Assembly: GCF_012999535.1 (NCBI RefSeq)
Contig: NZ_JABBWV010000002.1
Span: 434,001-498,000, forward strand
Direction: 5' to 3'
Source: Microbispora sp. H11081
GTDB taxonomy: Bacteria; Actinomycetota; Actinomycetes; Streptosporangiales; Streptosporangiaceae
Length of the DNA stretch: 64,000 nucleotides
In this document: positions 16,429 through 26,029 of the stretch, piece after piece
Numbering within the stretch: the first letter of the stretch is position 1
How the letters are laid out: each line of letters begins with the position of its first letter
Translations under genes and position numbers: made by a program
The notes under the pieces: model-generated
What the model was told of the DNA's origin: nothing
What the model saw: the letters and a program-made list of their open reading frames with translations, nothing else
The model's database searches: none

Positions 16429-18969
16429 ATGCTGCGCGTCGCACTCAAGGGCCTGGCCGCACGCAAGCTGAGGCTGGTGCTCACGGCGATCTCCATCGCC
16501 CTGGGCGTCTCGTTCGTCACCGGGACGTTCGTCCTCGGCGACACGATGACCGCCACCTTCGACAAGATGTACTCCGACCTTGGGCAGGGCACGGACGTCA
16601 CCGTACGGGGCCGGCCCGCCTTCACCGACACCACGACCCTCGGGTCGGGCCGCGCCATGCCCGAGGCCGTGGTGGACACGGTCAGGAAGGTGCCCGGCGT
16701 CGCCGCGGCCGAGGGCGGCCTGACCGGCTACGCGCTCATGCTCGACAAGTCGGGCACGCCGATCCAGCCCGGTGGCGCTCCGACCCTCGGGGTCAGCTAC
16801 GCCCAGGACAGAGGGCTCGCGGGCGCCATCGCTCCACGGGCCGGACGCGGGCCGTCCGGGCCTGGGGAGACGGCCATCGACGCGGCCACCGCCCGCAAGT
16901 ACGGCTTCGCCCCGGGCGACCGCATCCGGATCGTGTTCGAGTCCGGCAAACCGGCCGAGTTCACCGTGGCCGGCGTCCTCGGGTTCGGCGACGCCGACAA
17001 CCTCGCCGGAGCGACACTCGCCGCGTTCGACCTGCGGACCGCGCAGACGGTGCTCCGCATGGAGGGCAAGGTGGACGAGATCTCGGTCCGCGCGTCCGAC
17101 GGGATCAGTCCCGACGAGCTGCGGACCAGGGTCGCGGCCGTACTGCCCGCCGACCTGGAGGCGGTGACAAGCGCGACCGTGGCCGGCGAGGCCAGCAAGG
17201 CGGTCCGCGACGGTCTCGGCTTCTTCACCACCGCTTTCCTCGGCTTCGCGGGCGTCTCGCTGCTCGTCGGCGCGTTCCTGATCTGGAACACCTTCTCGAT
17301 CCTCGTGGCGCAGCGAGGGCGGGAGCACGCGCTGCTGCGCGCCATCGGCGCCCGCAGGCGGCAGTTGCTCGGCTCCGTGCTGACCGAGGCGGTGGCGATC
17401 GGCCTGCTGGCGTCGGCGCTCGGGCTCGGCCTGGGCCTGCTCGTCGCGGGCGCGCTGCGCGGCCTGCTCGCCTCGGTCGGGATCGACGTGCCGACCACGA
17501 CGATCGAACTCCAGCCCCGCACGGTCGTCGCCGCGCTCGTGGTCGGGCTCGGCGTGACGCTGGCGGCGGCGCTCGTGCCGGCGTGGAAGGCCACGCGCAT
17601 CCCGCCCATCGCGGCGCTGCGCGAGTCGGCGGCGCCCGCCAGGACGCTGCCGAAGGGCCGGATCATCGCGGGCGGCGTCCTGCTCGTGGCCGGCCTGCCC
17701 GCGCTCGCCTGGGCGGTGGCCGGCCCGTCCCGCGGCGGCGCCGCGGCGATCGGTTCGCTGGCCACCTTCCTCGGGCTCATCCTGCTGGCTCCCGCGCTGG
17801 TCCGTCCGCTCGTCGCCGTGCTCGGCGCGCCGGTCGCACGGCTCGGCATGGCCGGGGCCCTGGCCAGGCAGAACGCGGGACGGGCGCCACGCCGCACCGC
17901 GTCCACCGCCACCGCGCTCATGATCGGGCTCGCCGTCGTGGTGGCCATGACGGTGGTCGCGACCTCGATGAAGGCCTCGGTCGCCGACGTCATGGAACGT
18001 GCCAACCGGGCCGACCTCATCCTCAAGGCGAGCAGCCAGTTGGCGGCCGGGATCCCCGCGGACGCGGCGGACGAGCTGCGCGGGCTGCCCGAGGCCGGGG
18101 TCGTCTCGCCGATGCGGTACGGCCGGATCCAGGTCGCCGGGAAGACCACCTCGGTGGCGGCGGTGGACCCGCGTACGGCGGAGCAGGTGGCCGACATCGG
18201 GGTCAGCTCCGGTTCGCTGCCGAAGCTCGCCGACGGCGAGGTCATGGTGGCGGCGGACGAGGCGAAGACGCACGGCTGGCGGCTCGGCGACGAGGTGACG
18301 CTGCGGTTCCCGCAGACCGGGGACCAGGTGATGCGGCTGGCCGGCACCTACACCGACACGACGCTCCTCGGCGCCGGCTACCTGGTCACGCTCGCCGCCC
18401 ACGAGGCGAACTTCAGCGGGCGGCTCGACGCCGTGGTCCTCGTCAGGGCGGCCGAGGGTGTCCCCGCGGACGACCTGAAGCGGTCGGTGCGCGCGGCGCT
18501 GGCCGGCTACCCGAACGTCGCGGTCCAGGACACCGACGAGTTCAACGCCGCCCAGAGCGCCACCGTCGACCAGCTGCTCGGGCTGGTCAACGTGCTGCTC
18601 GGCCTGGCCGTGCTCATCGCGCTGCTGGGCGTGGTGAACACCCTGGCGCTGTCGGTGCTCGAACGCACCAGGGAGCTCGGCCTGCTGCGCGCGGTCGGGA
18701 TGACGCGGCGGCAGGTGCGCGCCTGCGTCCGCTGGGAGGCGGTGCTGGTGGCCGCGATCGGGTCCGTGCTGGGGACAGTGCTGGGGCTCGCTCTCGGCAC
18801 GGCCGCGGCCCGGGCCCTGGCCGACGAGGGGATCACCGTGCTCCAGGTGCCGGTGGCGCTGCCGCTGGTGTACGCCGTGGCCGCCGCGGCCGCGGGCGTG
18901 CTCGCGGCCATCACCCCGGCGCGCAAGGCCGCGAAGGTGGACGTCCTGAGGGCCGTCGTCGCCGAGTGA
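16429..18969 (+). CDS. FtsX/MacB-type ABC transporter permease (two FtsX domains)
   Basis: The 846-residue permease has the usual actinobacterial 'duplicated FtsX' layout. An N-terminal helix (LVLTAISIALGVSFVTGTFVLGD) is followed by an extracellular MacB-type domain to about residue 260. Three helices (about 260-390), a further helix, a second extracellular domain and three C-terminal helices follow, with the FtsX repeat (NTLALSVLERTRELGLLRAVGM). It starts directly after the stop of its ATPase. A strong hairpin follows 21 bp after the stop codon. The substrate is unknown. Confidence 0.9.
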   Translation: MLRVALKGLAARKLRLVLTAISIALGVSFVTGTFVLGDTMTATFDKMYSDLGQGTDVTVRGRPAFTDTTTLGSGRAMPEAVVDTVRKVPGVAAAEGGLTGYALMLDKSGTPIQPGGAPTLGVSYAQDRGLAGAIAPRAGRGPSGPGETAIDAATARKYGFAPGDRIRIVFESGKPAEFTVAGVLGFGDADNLAGATLAAFDLRTAQTVLRMEGKVDEISVRASDGISPDELRTRVAAVLPADLEAVTSATVAGEASKAVRDGLGFFTTAFLGFAGVSLLVGAFLIWNTFSILVAQRGREHALLRAIGARRRQLLGSVLTEAVAIGLLASALGLGLGLLVAGALRGLLASVGIDVPTTTIELQPRTVVAALVVGLGVTLAAALVPAWKATRIPPIAALRESAAPARTLPKGRIIAGGVLLVAGLPALAWAVAGPSRGGAAAIGSLATFLGLILLAPALVRPLVAVLGAPVARLGMAGALARQNAGRAPRRTASTATALMIGLAVVVAMTVVATSMKASVADVMERANRADLILKASSQLAAGIPADAADELRGLPEAGVVSPMRYGRIQVAGKTTSVAAVDPRTAEQVADIGVSSGSLPKLADGEVMVAADEAKTHGWRLGDEVTLRFPQTGDQVMRLAGTYTDTTLLGAGYLVTLAAHEANFSGRLDAVVLVRAAEGVPADDLKRSVRAALAGYPNVAVQDTDEFNAAQSATVDQLLGLVNVLLGLAVLIALLGVVNTLALSVLERTRELGLLRAVGMTRRQVRACVRWEAVLVAAIGSVLGTVLGLALGTAAARALADEGITVLQVPVALPLVYAVAAAAAGVLAAITPARKAAKVDVLRAVVAE

Positions 18970-18990
18970 CGGCCGGGGCGTGACCCTTGG

Positions 18991-19025
18991 CTCGGGCCGG
19001 GAACCACGGTGGTTCCCGGCCCGAG
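18991..19025. terminator. Strong factor-independent-type hairpin after the FtsX permease
   Basis: Perfect 16-bp arms at 18991-19006 and 19010-19025 flank a 3-nt loop (CGG). There is no U-tract. It separates the exporter operon from the Ser/Thr kinase gene. Confidence 0.8.
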
Positions 19026-19196
19026 TTAGTGGAGTTTGGAACTATTGAGGCATATGTGACCTGCGGTATCGCGGGTGGACCTTACCTTCTGGTGCCATTG
19101 GCCTTACCTCTCATGCCGCTTGGCGCTAGTTGAACACGTGGCGCGTTCCAACCGGCCACAGTTGCTGTGCGGCACTTCGAGAGAGGTAGCGTCCGT

Positions 19197-20909
19197 ATGG
19201 CACGTGGCGGATCGGCCTTCCAGAACGGCATGCCTCCCGGTGTGCGCCCGCTGACCGTGGGCGACCCGGTCGTCGTCGGGCGCTACCTGCTGCTCGGCCG
19301 GCTGGGCAGCGGCGGCATGGGCGTGGTCTACCTGGCCGAGCATCCGGGCGGGGGATACGCCGCACTTAAGACGCCGCATCCGGTGCACCTGGGCGACCCG
19401 ACGCTGCGGGCCAGGTTCGCCGAGGAGGTCGCGCTCTCCCGCCGCGTGGTGCCGTTCTGCACGGCCGCCGTCATCGAGGACGGCTTCGACGGCGATCGGC
19501 CCTACCTCGTCACCGAGTACGTCCCCGGGCCCGCGCTCTCCCAGGTCGTCGCCGCCCGGGGGCCGCTCACACCCGACCTCGCGTACGGCGTGGCACTCGG
19601 CACCGCCGCGGCGCTGGTGGCCACGCACGAGGCGGGGCTGGTCCACCGGGACCTCAAGCCAGGCAACGTGCTGCTGTCACCGCGCGGGCCCTTCGTCATC
19701 GACTTCGGCATAGCCCGCGACCTCGACGTCGCGATGGCGCACACCCAGGCCGGGCAGATCATGGGCAGCCCCGGGTGGGTGGCGCCCGAGCGGCTGCGGG
19801 GCGGGCACGCCATCCCCGCCTCGGACGTCTTCTCCTGGGGCTGCCTGGTCGCGTTCGCGGCGACCGGGCGGCATCCGTTCGGCGCCGGCGACCTCGATGT
19901 GCTCACGCGGCGCATCCTGGTCGAGGAGCCCAGGATCGACGCCGTGCCCAAGCCGCTGTGGGACGCCGTGGCGGTGGCGCTGCGGCGCGAGCCCGCCGAG
20001 CGCCCCGACGCGGCAAGGCTGCTGGCCTTCCTGCTCGCCGAGGGCGGGGTGCACGCGACCGCGGACCCCCGGCGCGCGGTCGCCGCCGTGCTCGACGAGA
20101 TCTGGCAGCCGGTGCCCCATCCGTCGGGCGCCGCCCCCGGCCGGGCGGCCGTACGCGGGGCGCGCACCCGGGCCGCCGCGGCGCGGGCGACCGGGGCAGC
20201 CGCACCGGCGCGGGGAGCGGCTCAGGGAACGCCATCGGGTACGGCGGAGGGCGACGCGCAGGGCAGGGCGGCCCGGCGCAGGGCGGCGCGCTCGGGGGCG
20301 CAACTGTCCCACGCGGGCTTCGCGGCGCTCGCCACCGTGACGATCGCCGCGGTGACCGTGGTCGCGGCGGGCACCGGCGCGGCTCGCATGGAGAGCACGG
20401 CGGACCCGCCGCCCTCGCTGCGTGTGGTCGTCCCCGGTGAGGACGCGGCCATCCCGCCCGAGGACAAGATCGGCACCTCGCGGCCGCCGGTGGTGCCGAT
20501 CGCGGACGCCGCCAGGCCCAGGGTGACCGTGACGGCCACCCGGACCATGCCGCCGCCGGGGCCGGCGACCCCGGAGAGCGCGCGGAGCACCACCGTGCCC
20601 ACGCCGCCGTCTCCGGACGTGACCGTGCGCCCGCCGGTGGACGGGCACTGCGGCCCCGGGCGGGGGAGGGACTGCCGCCCCGGTCGGCCGGCCCCGACGG
20701 GACAGCCGGGAAAGCCCGGGAATCCGGGGAATCCCGGGCCACCGGGACAGCCAGGACATCCGGGGCAGGGCCATCCCCCCGTGCCGACGACGGGGGTTAC
20801 CGCCGAGCCGCAGTGGGGAGACGGGGAGCCGCAGCCGTCCACCCCGGCCCCGCCCACGGTGAGCGAGTCGCCCGGGGTGATCACCACCCCGGCGCCGTCC
20901 ATTCCCTGA
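19197..20909 (+). CDS. Transmembrane Ser/Thr protein kinase (PknB type) with collagen-like extracellular tail
   Basis: This 570-residue kinase has the Gly-rich loop LGSGGMGVVYLAE, catalytic Lys58 in AALK, HRDLKPGN (Asp152 base, 150-157) and DFG at 169-171. The kinase domain ends near 290. A linker rich in Arg/Ala/Gly leads to one membrane helix (about 373-396). The outside part is Pro/Thr-rich and contains Gly-X-Y triplets at about 502-525, a collagen-like run. No PASTA repeats are present. I prefer the ATG at 19197 (AGAGAGG about 10 nt upstream) over a GTG at 19167. The signal sensed is unknown. Confidence 0.9.
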   Translation: MARGGSAFQNGMPPGVRPLTVGDPVVVGRYLLLGRLGSGGMGVVYLAEHPGGGYAALKTPHPVHLGDPTLRARFAEEVALSRRVVPFCTAAVIEDGFDGDRPYLVTEYVPGPALSQVVAARGPLTPDLAYGVALGTAAALVATHEAGLVHRDLKPGNVLLSPRGPFVIDFGIARDLDVAMAHTQAGQIMGSPGWVAPERLRGGHAIPASDVFSWGCLVAFAATGRHPFGAGDLDVLTRRILVEEPRIDAVPKPLWDAVAVALRREPAERPDAARLLAFLLAEGGVHATADPRRAVAAVLDEIWQPVPHPSGAAPGRAAVRGARTRAAAARATGAAAPARGAAQGTPSGTAEGDAQGRAARRRAARSGAQLSHAGFAALATVTIAAVTVVAAGTGAARMESTADPPPSLRVVVPGEDAAIPPEDKIGTSRPPVVPIADAARPRVTVTATRTMPPPGPATPESARSTTVPTPPSPDVTVRPPVDGHCGPGRGRDCRPGRPAPTGQPGKPGNPGNPGPPGQPGHPGQGHPPVPTTGVTAEPQWGDGEPQPSTPAPPTVSESPGVITTPAPSIP

Positions 20910-20954
20910 AACGCGGTCGTGAGCGGTCGCGCCCATGGAGCATGCTGTCTGCTC

Positions 20955-21767
20955 ATGAACGCGAAGGACGCAGCTCTCGAACTGGACGACGTGACCGTCC
21001 GCGTGGTCGGCAGGACCCTGGTGAGCGGGGCCCGCTGGCGGGTGGAGCACGGGCAGCACTGGGTGATCCTCGGCCCCAACGGCGCGGGGAAGACGACGAT
21101 GCTCTCGGTCGCCGCGGCCGTACGCCATCCGAGTTCGGGGACGGCGACGGTGCTCGGGCGGCGGCTCGGCCAGGTCGACCTGCGGGAGCTGCGCAGGAGC
21201 ATCGGCCTGGTGGCGGCGAGCCAGCGGCTCGTGGACGAGTCGCTGCTGGAGGAGGAGGGCGCCACCGCGCTGACCGTCGTGCTCACCGGGCACACCGCGA
21301 CGAGCGCGCCGCTGTGGGACAGGTACGGCGACGAAGAGCGGGAACGCGCCCACCGGTTGCTGGCCGACCTCGGCTGCAAGGACCTCGCCGACCGGCGGTT
21401 CCAGGTGTGCTCGCAGGGGGAGCGGGCCCGGGTCCGGGTGGCCAGGGCGCTGATGGCGGACCCGGCGATCCTGCTGCTGGACGAGCCGTTCGCGGGTCTC
21501 GACCTGCCGGCGCGGGAGGATCTGATCGAGGCGCTTGAGGACCTGGCCCGCGCCCGCCCGGGGCTCACGACCGTGATGGTCACGCACCACCTGGAGGAGG
21601 TGCCCGCCACCACCACGCACGCGCTGCTGATGCGGGACACCCGCATCGTCACCGCGGGTCCCGTGGATGAGGTGCTCACCGGCGGGAACCTGTCGGACTG
21701 TTTCGGCCGGCGGCTGCGCATCGACTCGCTGGACGGCCGCTGGTACGCCCGCGCGCTGCGCGTCTGA
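20955..21767 (+). CDS. Stand-alone ABC ATPase (ModF-like, COG1119)
   Basis: The 270-residue ATPase has Walker A GPNGAGKTT, a signature region VCSQGERARVRVARAL (CSQGE replacing the usual LSGGQ, as in the COG1119 group), Walker B ILLLDEPFAGLD and the H-loop MVTHH. No permease gene is adjacent. COG1119 proteins are annotated as ModF/iron-type ATPases of uncertain role. The ATG at 20955 is chosen, but a GTG at 20919 is in frame and neither has a clear ribosome binding site. The gene follows the kinase gene by 45 bp and may be cotranscribed with it. Confidence 0.8.
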   Translation: MNAKDAALELDDVTVRVVGRTLVSGARWRVEHGQHWVILGPNGAGKTTMLSVAAAVRHPSSGTATVLGRRLGQVDLRELRRSIGLVAASQRLVDESLLEEEGATALTVVLTGHTATSAPLWDRYGDEERERAHRLLADLGCKDLADRRFQVCSQGERARVRVARALMADPAILLLDEPFAGLDLPAREDLIEALEDLARARPGLTTVMVTHHLEEVPATTTHALLMRDTRIVTAGPVDEVLTGGNLSDCFGRRLRIDSLDGRWYARALRV

Positions 21768-21812
21768 CCACGGCGCCGGGGGGTCGTGCCCGGCCGTACA
21801 CGGCGGCCCCGC

Positions 21813-21856
21813 CGCCGATCCGTCAGATCCCCACGGGGGTGGCCTGCGGATCGGCG
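21813..21856. terminator. Nested hairpin between convergent ABC ATPase and aceA genes
   Basis: Outer perfect arms CGCCGATCCG (21813-21822) and CGGATCGGCG (21847-21856) enclose a second CCCC/GGGG stem. Its place between two convergent genes suggests a bidirectional terminator. Confidence 0.6.
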
Positions 21857-21887
21857 ACGGGCGCCGCGGGCCCGTGCCGGGCCGCGC

Positions 21888-23180
<1,293 letters not shown>

Positions 23181-23345
23181 CTCCGGTCACTCCCTTGTTG
23201 CGTACGTTGGCGTCACCTGGGGCTTGCTTCCGAGTTTGTGTCGATATCAAGACACCCACAAGCCGACGGCTACCGAAAGAATGACAAAATTTCCTTGAGA
23301 TGCAAGACTGGGCGGTATTAGTCAGCGAAGAAACGCGAAGTTTTA

Positions 23346-23365
23346 CGATTGGACTAGACCAATCG
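23346..23365. promoter_or_regulatory. Operator-like dyad between aceA and ramB
   Basis: Perfect 7-bp arms CGATTGG and CCAATCG flank ACTAGA, whose CTAG core is itself palindromic, so 18 of 20 positions are symmetric. It lies 59 bp before the ramB start and 165 bp before the aceA start. It is not the published corynebacterial RamB box. Confidence 0.55.
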
Positions 23366-23424
23366 GGTGGCCTGGATCATGTGCCTCTGGAAGAACCACC
23401 GATTTTCCACATAGGATCGGGTTC

Positions 23425-24897
23425 ATGACCTCCGTGCTGGGCGAAGAACCGCTGTCTTTGACGCAGGAGCTCGATCTGCTGGCCTTCGGCCAGCGGCTCA
23501 AGCACCTGCGCAAGCAGCGCGGTCTCACGCTCTCCGAGCTCGGCGACCGCGTCGGGCGGGCGCCCAGCCAGCTCTCACTGCTGGAGAACGGCAAGCGCGA
23601 GCCCAAGCTCTCGCTGCTGAAGTCGCTGGCCGCCGCGCTGAACGTGCCGGTGGAGGAGCTGCTGCGCAGGCAGGCGCCGAACCGGCGGGCCCAGCTGGAG
23701 ATCGCCCTGGAGGAGGCCCAGCGCGACCCGCTCTACGCGGGGCTCGGCCTGAGCCGGCTGAAGGTCTCCGCGCGGGTGCCCAACGAGGTGCTTGAGCACA
23801 TCCTCGGCCTGTTCGAGGAGCTCAAGGCCAGGGAGGCGAAGGGCACGGCCACGCCGGAGGAGGCGCGGGCGGCCAACGCCGAGCTGCGGCGCAGGCAGCG
23901 CGAGCTGGGCAACTACTTCGAGGAGATCGAGAAGGCCGCCGCCGTGGCGCTGACCGCCGTCGGCTACCGGGCCGGCGCGCTGTCGGAGAGCACCGTCCAG
24001 GCGCTGGTGTCGCACTTCGGGTTCACCGTCCACACCGCGCCCGACCTGCCGCGGTCGGCGCGTTCGGTGACCGACCTGCGCAACCGGCGCATCTACGTCA
24101 AACGCCAGCACCTGGGCATGCACACGCCGCGTACCGTGCTGCTGCAGACGCTCGGGCACATCGCGCTCCAGCACCACAAGCCGGGCGACTTCGCCGACTT
24201 CCTGCGGCAGCGGGTGGAGGCCAACTACTTCGCCGCGGCCGTTCTCGTGCCCGAGACGGCGGCCGTGCCGTACCTGCGGGAGGCCAAGCAGGACAAGGCG
24301 CTGTCGGTGGAGGACCTGCGCGACGTGTTCGCGGTGTCCTACGAGATGGCGGCGCACCGGTTCACCAACCTGGCCACCCGCCACCTCGACCTGGTGTGCC
24401 ACTTCGTCCGCAACGACGCCGGCGGGATCATCTACAAGGCGTACGAGAACGACGGGATCGTCTTCCCCGCCGACGAGCAGGGCGCGATCGAGGGGCAGCG
24501 GCTGTGCCAGCAGTGGTCGGGCCGCCAGGTCTTCCACTCGCCGGACCGTTTCTCGCTGTACTACCAGTACTGCGACTCGCCCACCGGCACGTACTTCTGC
24601 GTCGCCCACGTGGACCCGTCGCAGGAGAAGGACTTCGCGATCACCCTGGGCGTGCCCTACCGCGAGTCGCGGTGGTTCCGGGGCCGCGAGACCACCCACC
24701 GCACCAGGTCGAACTGCCCGAACGGCGAGTGCTGCCGCCGCCCCCCGGCGGAGCTGGCGCAGCGCTGGGAGGGCTACGCCTGGCCGTCGGCGCGCACCAA
24801 CTCCCACGTGCTGGCCGCGCTGCCGCCCGGGTCGTTCCCCGGTGTCGACGAGGCCGACGTGTACGCGTTCCTGGAGCGCCACGCCGCCGGCGGCTGA
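23425..24897 (+). CDS. ramB: RamB-like XRE-family regulator of acetate/short-chain fatty acid metabolism
   Basis: The 490-residue protein has an XRE helix-turn-helix at about residues 18-75 (LKHLRKQRGLTLSELGDRVG, SQLSLLENGKREPKLSLLKS), a central IrrE/ImmA-like region and a C-terminal DUF2083 domain. This is the architecture of RamB and the 'short-chain fatty acyl transcriptional regulators'. The protease-like motif reads TLGHIALQHH, so a canonical HExxH is not present. Cysteines in SNCPNGECCRR near residue 425 may bind a metal. The divergent isocitrate lyase gene is the expected target. The ATG is well placed after the GGATCGGGTTC leader. Confidence 0.9.
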   Translation: MTSVLGEEPLSLTQELDLLAFGQRLKHLRKQRGLTLSELGDRVGRAPSQLSLLENGKREPKLSLLKSLAAALNVPVEELLRRQAPNRRAQLEIALEEAQRDPLYAGLGLSRLKVSARVPNEVLEHILGLFEELKAREAKGTATPEEARAANAELRRRQRELGNYFEEIEKAAAVALTAVGYRAGALSESTVQALVSHFGFTVHTAPDLPRSARSVTDLRNRRIYVKRQHLGMHTPRTVLLQTLGHIALQHHKPGDFADFLRQRVEANYFAAAVLVPETAAVPYLREAKQDKALSVEDLRDVFAVSYEMAAHRFTNLATRHLDLVCHFVRNDAGGIIYKAYENDGIVFPADEQGAIEGQRLCQQWSGRQVFHSPDRFSLYYQYCDSPTGTYFCVAHVDPSQEKDFAITLGVPYRESRWFRGRETTHRTRSNCPNGECCRRPPAELAQRWEGYAWPSARTNSHVLAALPPGSFPGVDEADVYAFLERHAAGG

Positions 24898-25009
24898 GCC
24901 GCTCGCGCTGGGAAGGGCTCGCACCGCTGGGAGGGGGCTCGCGCTGATCGCCTCGTCCGGCCGCCGCATAAGGTGATGCAGTGAAGCCGGCGGATGGGGG
25001 AGGACGGGC

Positions 25010-25975
25010 GTGCTGCCTGAGGTGGAGGTCTGGCTGAGGCGGCGCACCTCGTCGGCGGCCGACTGGCGGGCCCGCGCCCTGCTGTCCGCCAAGGGAGACA
25101 TGACGATCTCGGTGGTGCTGCCCGCGAGGAACGAGGAGGAGACGGTCGGGGAGATCGTCTCCGCCGTGCGCCGCGACCTCGTCGAGGCCGTGCCGCTCGT
25201 GGACGAACTGGTCGTGATCGACTCCCGGTCGTCGGACGACACGGCGGCCCGGGCCTTACGCGCCGGGGCGAAGGTCTTCGCGCAGGACGAGATCCTGCCC
25301 GAACTGCACGACCCGCGCTGCGACGGCAAGGGCGAGGCGCTGTGGAAGTCCCTGGCGGTGACGACCGGTGACCTGGTGGTGTTCGTCGACGCCGACCTGC
25401 ACGAGTTCCGGACGTCGTTCGTGACCGGCCTGCTCGGGCCGCTGCTGGCCGACCCCGCGGTCGGATACGTGAAGGCGTGCTACGACCGGCCCCTGCTCGG
25501 CGCGGCGGAGCCGAACGCCGGCGGCAGGGTCACCGAGCTGGTCGCCCGGCCGCTGCTCAACCTGCACTGGCCGCTGCTCGCCGGGTTCGTGCAGCCTCTC
25601 GCGGGTGAGTACGCCGGCCGCCGCACGGTGCTCGAACAGGTGCCGTTCGTCACCGGGTACGGCGTGGAGCTGGGGCTCCTCATCGACCTGCTGGACCTGG
25701 TGGGGCTCGACGCGTTCGCCCAGGTCGACCTGGGCCGCAGGGTCCACTCCCACCAGTCGACGGAGGCGCTCGGGGGGATGGCCGGGCAGATCATGCACAC
25801 GGCCTGGACGCGGCTGGAGCGCCAGGACAAGATCGTTTCGTTGCAGGAGCCGTCCCCCCGGCTCGTCCAGTTCGTACGCGGCCCCGACGGGCACCTCCCG
25901 CTGGCGCGGCACGTCGGAGTGGCCGAGCGCCCACCGATGGCCACGGTCCCGCAGTACGCGTCCCGGTCGCGCTGA
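25010..25975 (+). CDS. gpgS: Glucosyl-3-phosphoglycerate synthase
   Basis: The 321-residue GT81/GT2-like enzyme transfers glucose from a nucleotide sugar to 3-phosphoglycerate, the first step of glucosylglycerate and of the methylglucose lipopolysaccharide pathway. Visible family marks are ISVVLPARNEEETVG, ELVVIDSRSSDDT, GKGEALWKSL, the metal-binding DAD in VVFVDADLHEF, and VTGYGVELGLLIDLLD. The start is the GTG at 25010 behind GGGGGAGGAC. The phosphatase gene gpgP was not found beside it. An acyl-CoA dehydrogenase gene follows after 54 bp with its own operator. Confidence 0.92.
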   Translation: MLPEVEVWLRRRTSSAADWRARALLSAKGDMTISVVLPARNEEETVGEIVSAVRRDLVEAVPLVDELVVIDSRSSDDTAARALRAGAKVFAQDEILPELHDPRCDGKGEALWKSLAVTTGDLVVFVDADLHEFRTSFVTGLLGPLLADPAVGYVKACYDRPLLGAAEPNAGGRVTELVARPLLNLHWPLLAGFVQPLAGEYAGRRTVLEQVPFVTGYGVELGLLIDLLDLVGLDAFAQVDLGRRVHSHQSTEALGGMAGQIMHTAWTRLERQDKIVSLQEPSPRLVQFVRGPDGHLPLARHVGVAERPPMATVPQYASRSR

Positions 25976-25988
25976 CCGGCTTCCGTCA

Positions 25989-26011
25989 CGGTGTTACCGT
26001 TGGTAACACCG
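25989..26011. promoter_or_regulatory. Perfect operator-like palindrome in front of the acyl-CoA dehydrogenase gene
   Basis: Ten-base perfect arms CGGTGTTACC (25989-25998) and GGTAACACCG (26002-26011) flank a GTT spacer. It ends 18 bp before the ATG and just before the GAGGAGAGGAG ribosome binding site, so a bound repressor would block transcription. The GTTACC/GGTAAC form suits a TetR-family fatty-acid regulator, but none is adjacent. Confidence 0.7.
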
Positions 26012-26029
26012 AGGAGAGGAGCGGCGGAG

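Noticed and set aside
15241-18402. 1053-codon open frame antisense to the MacB-like exporter
   Set aside because: No domain, biased composition, and complete overlap with two well-supported ABC transporter genes.
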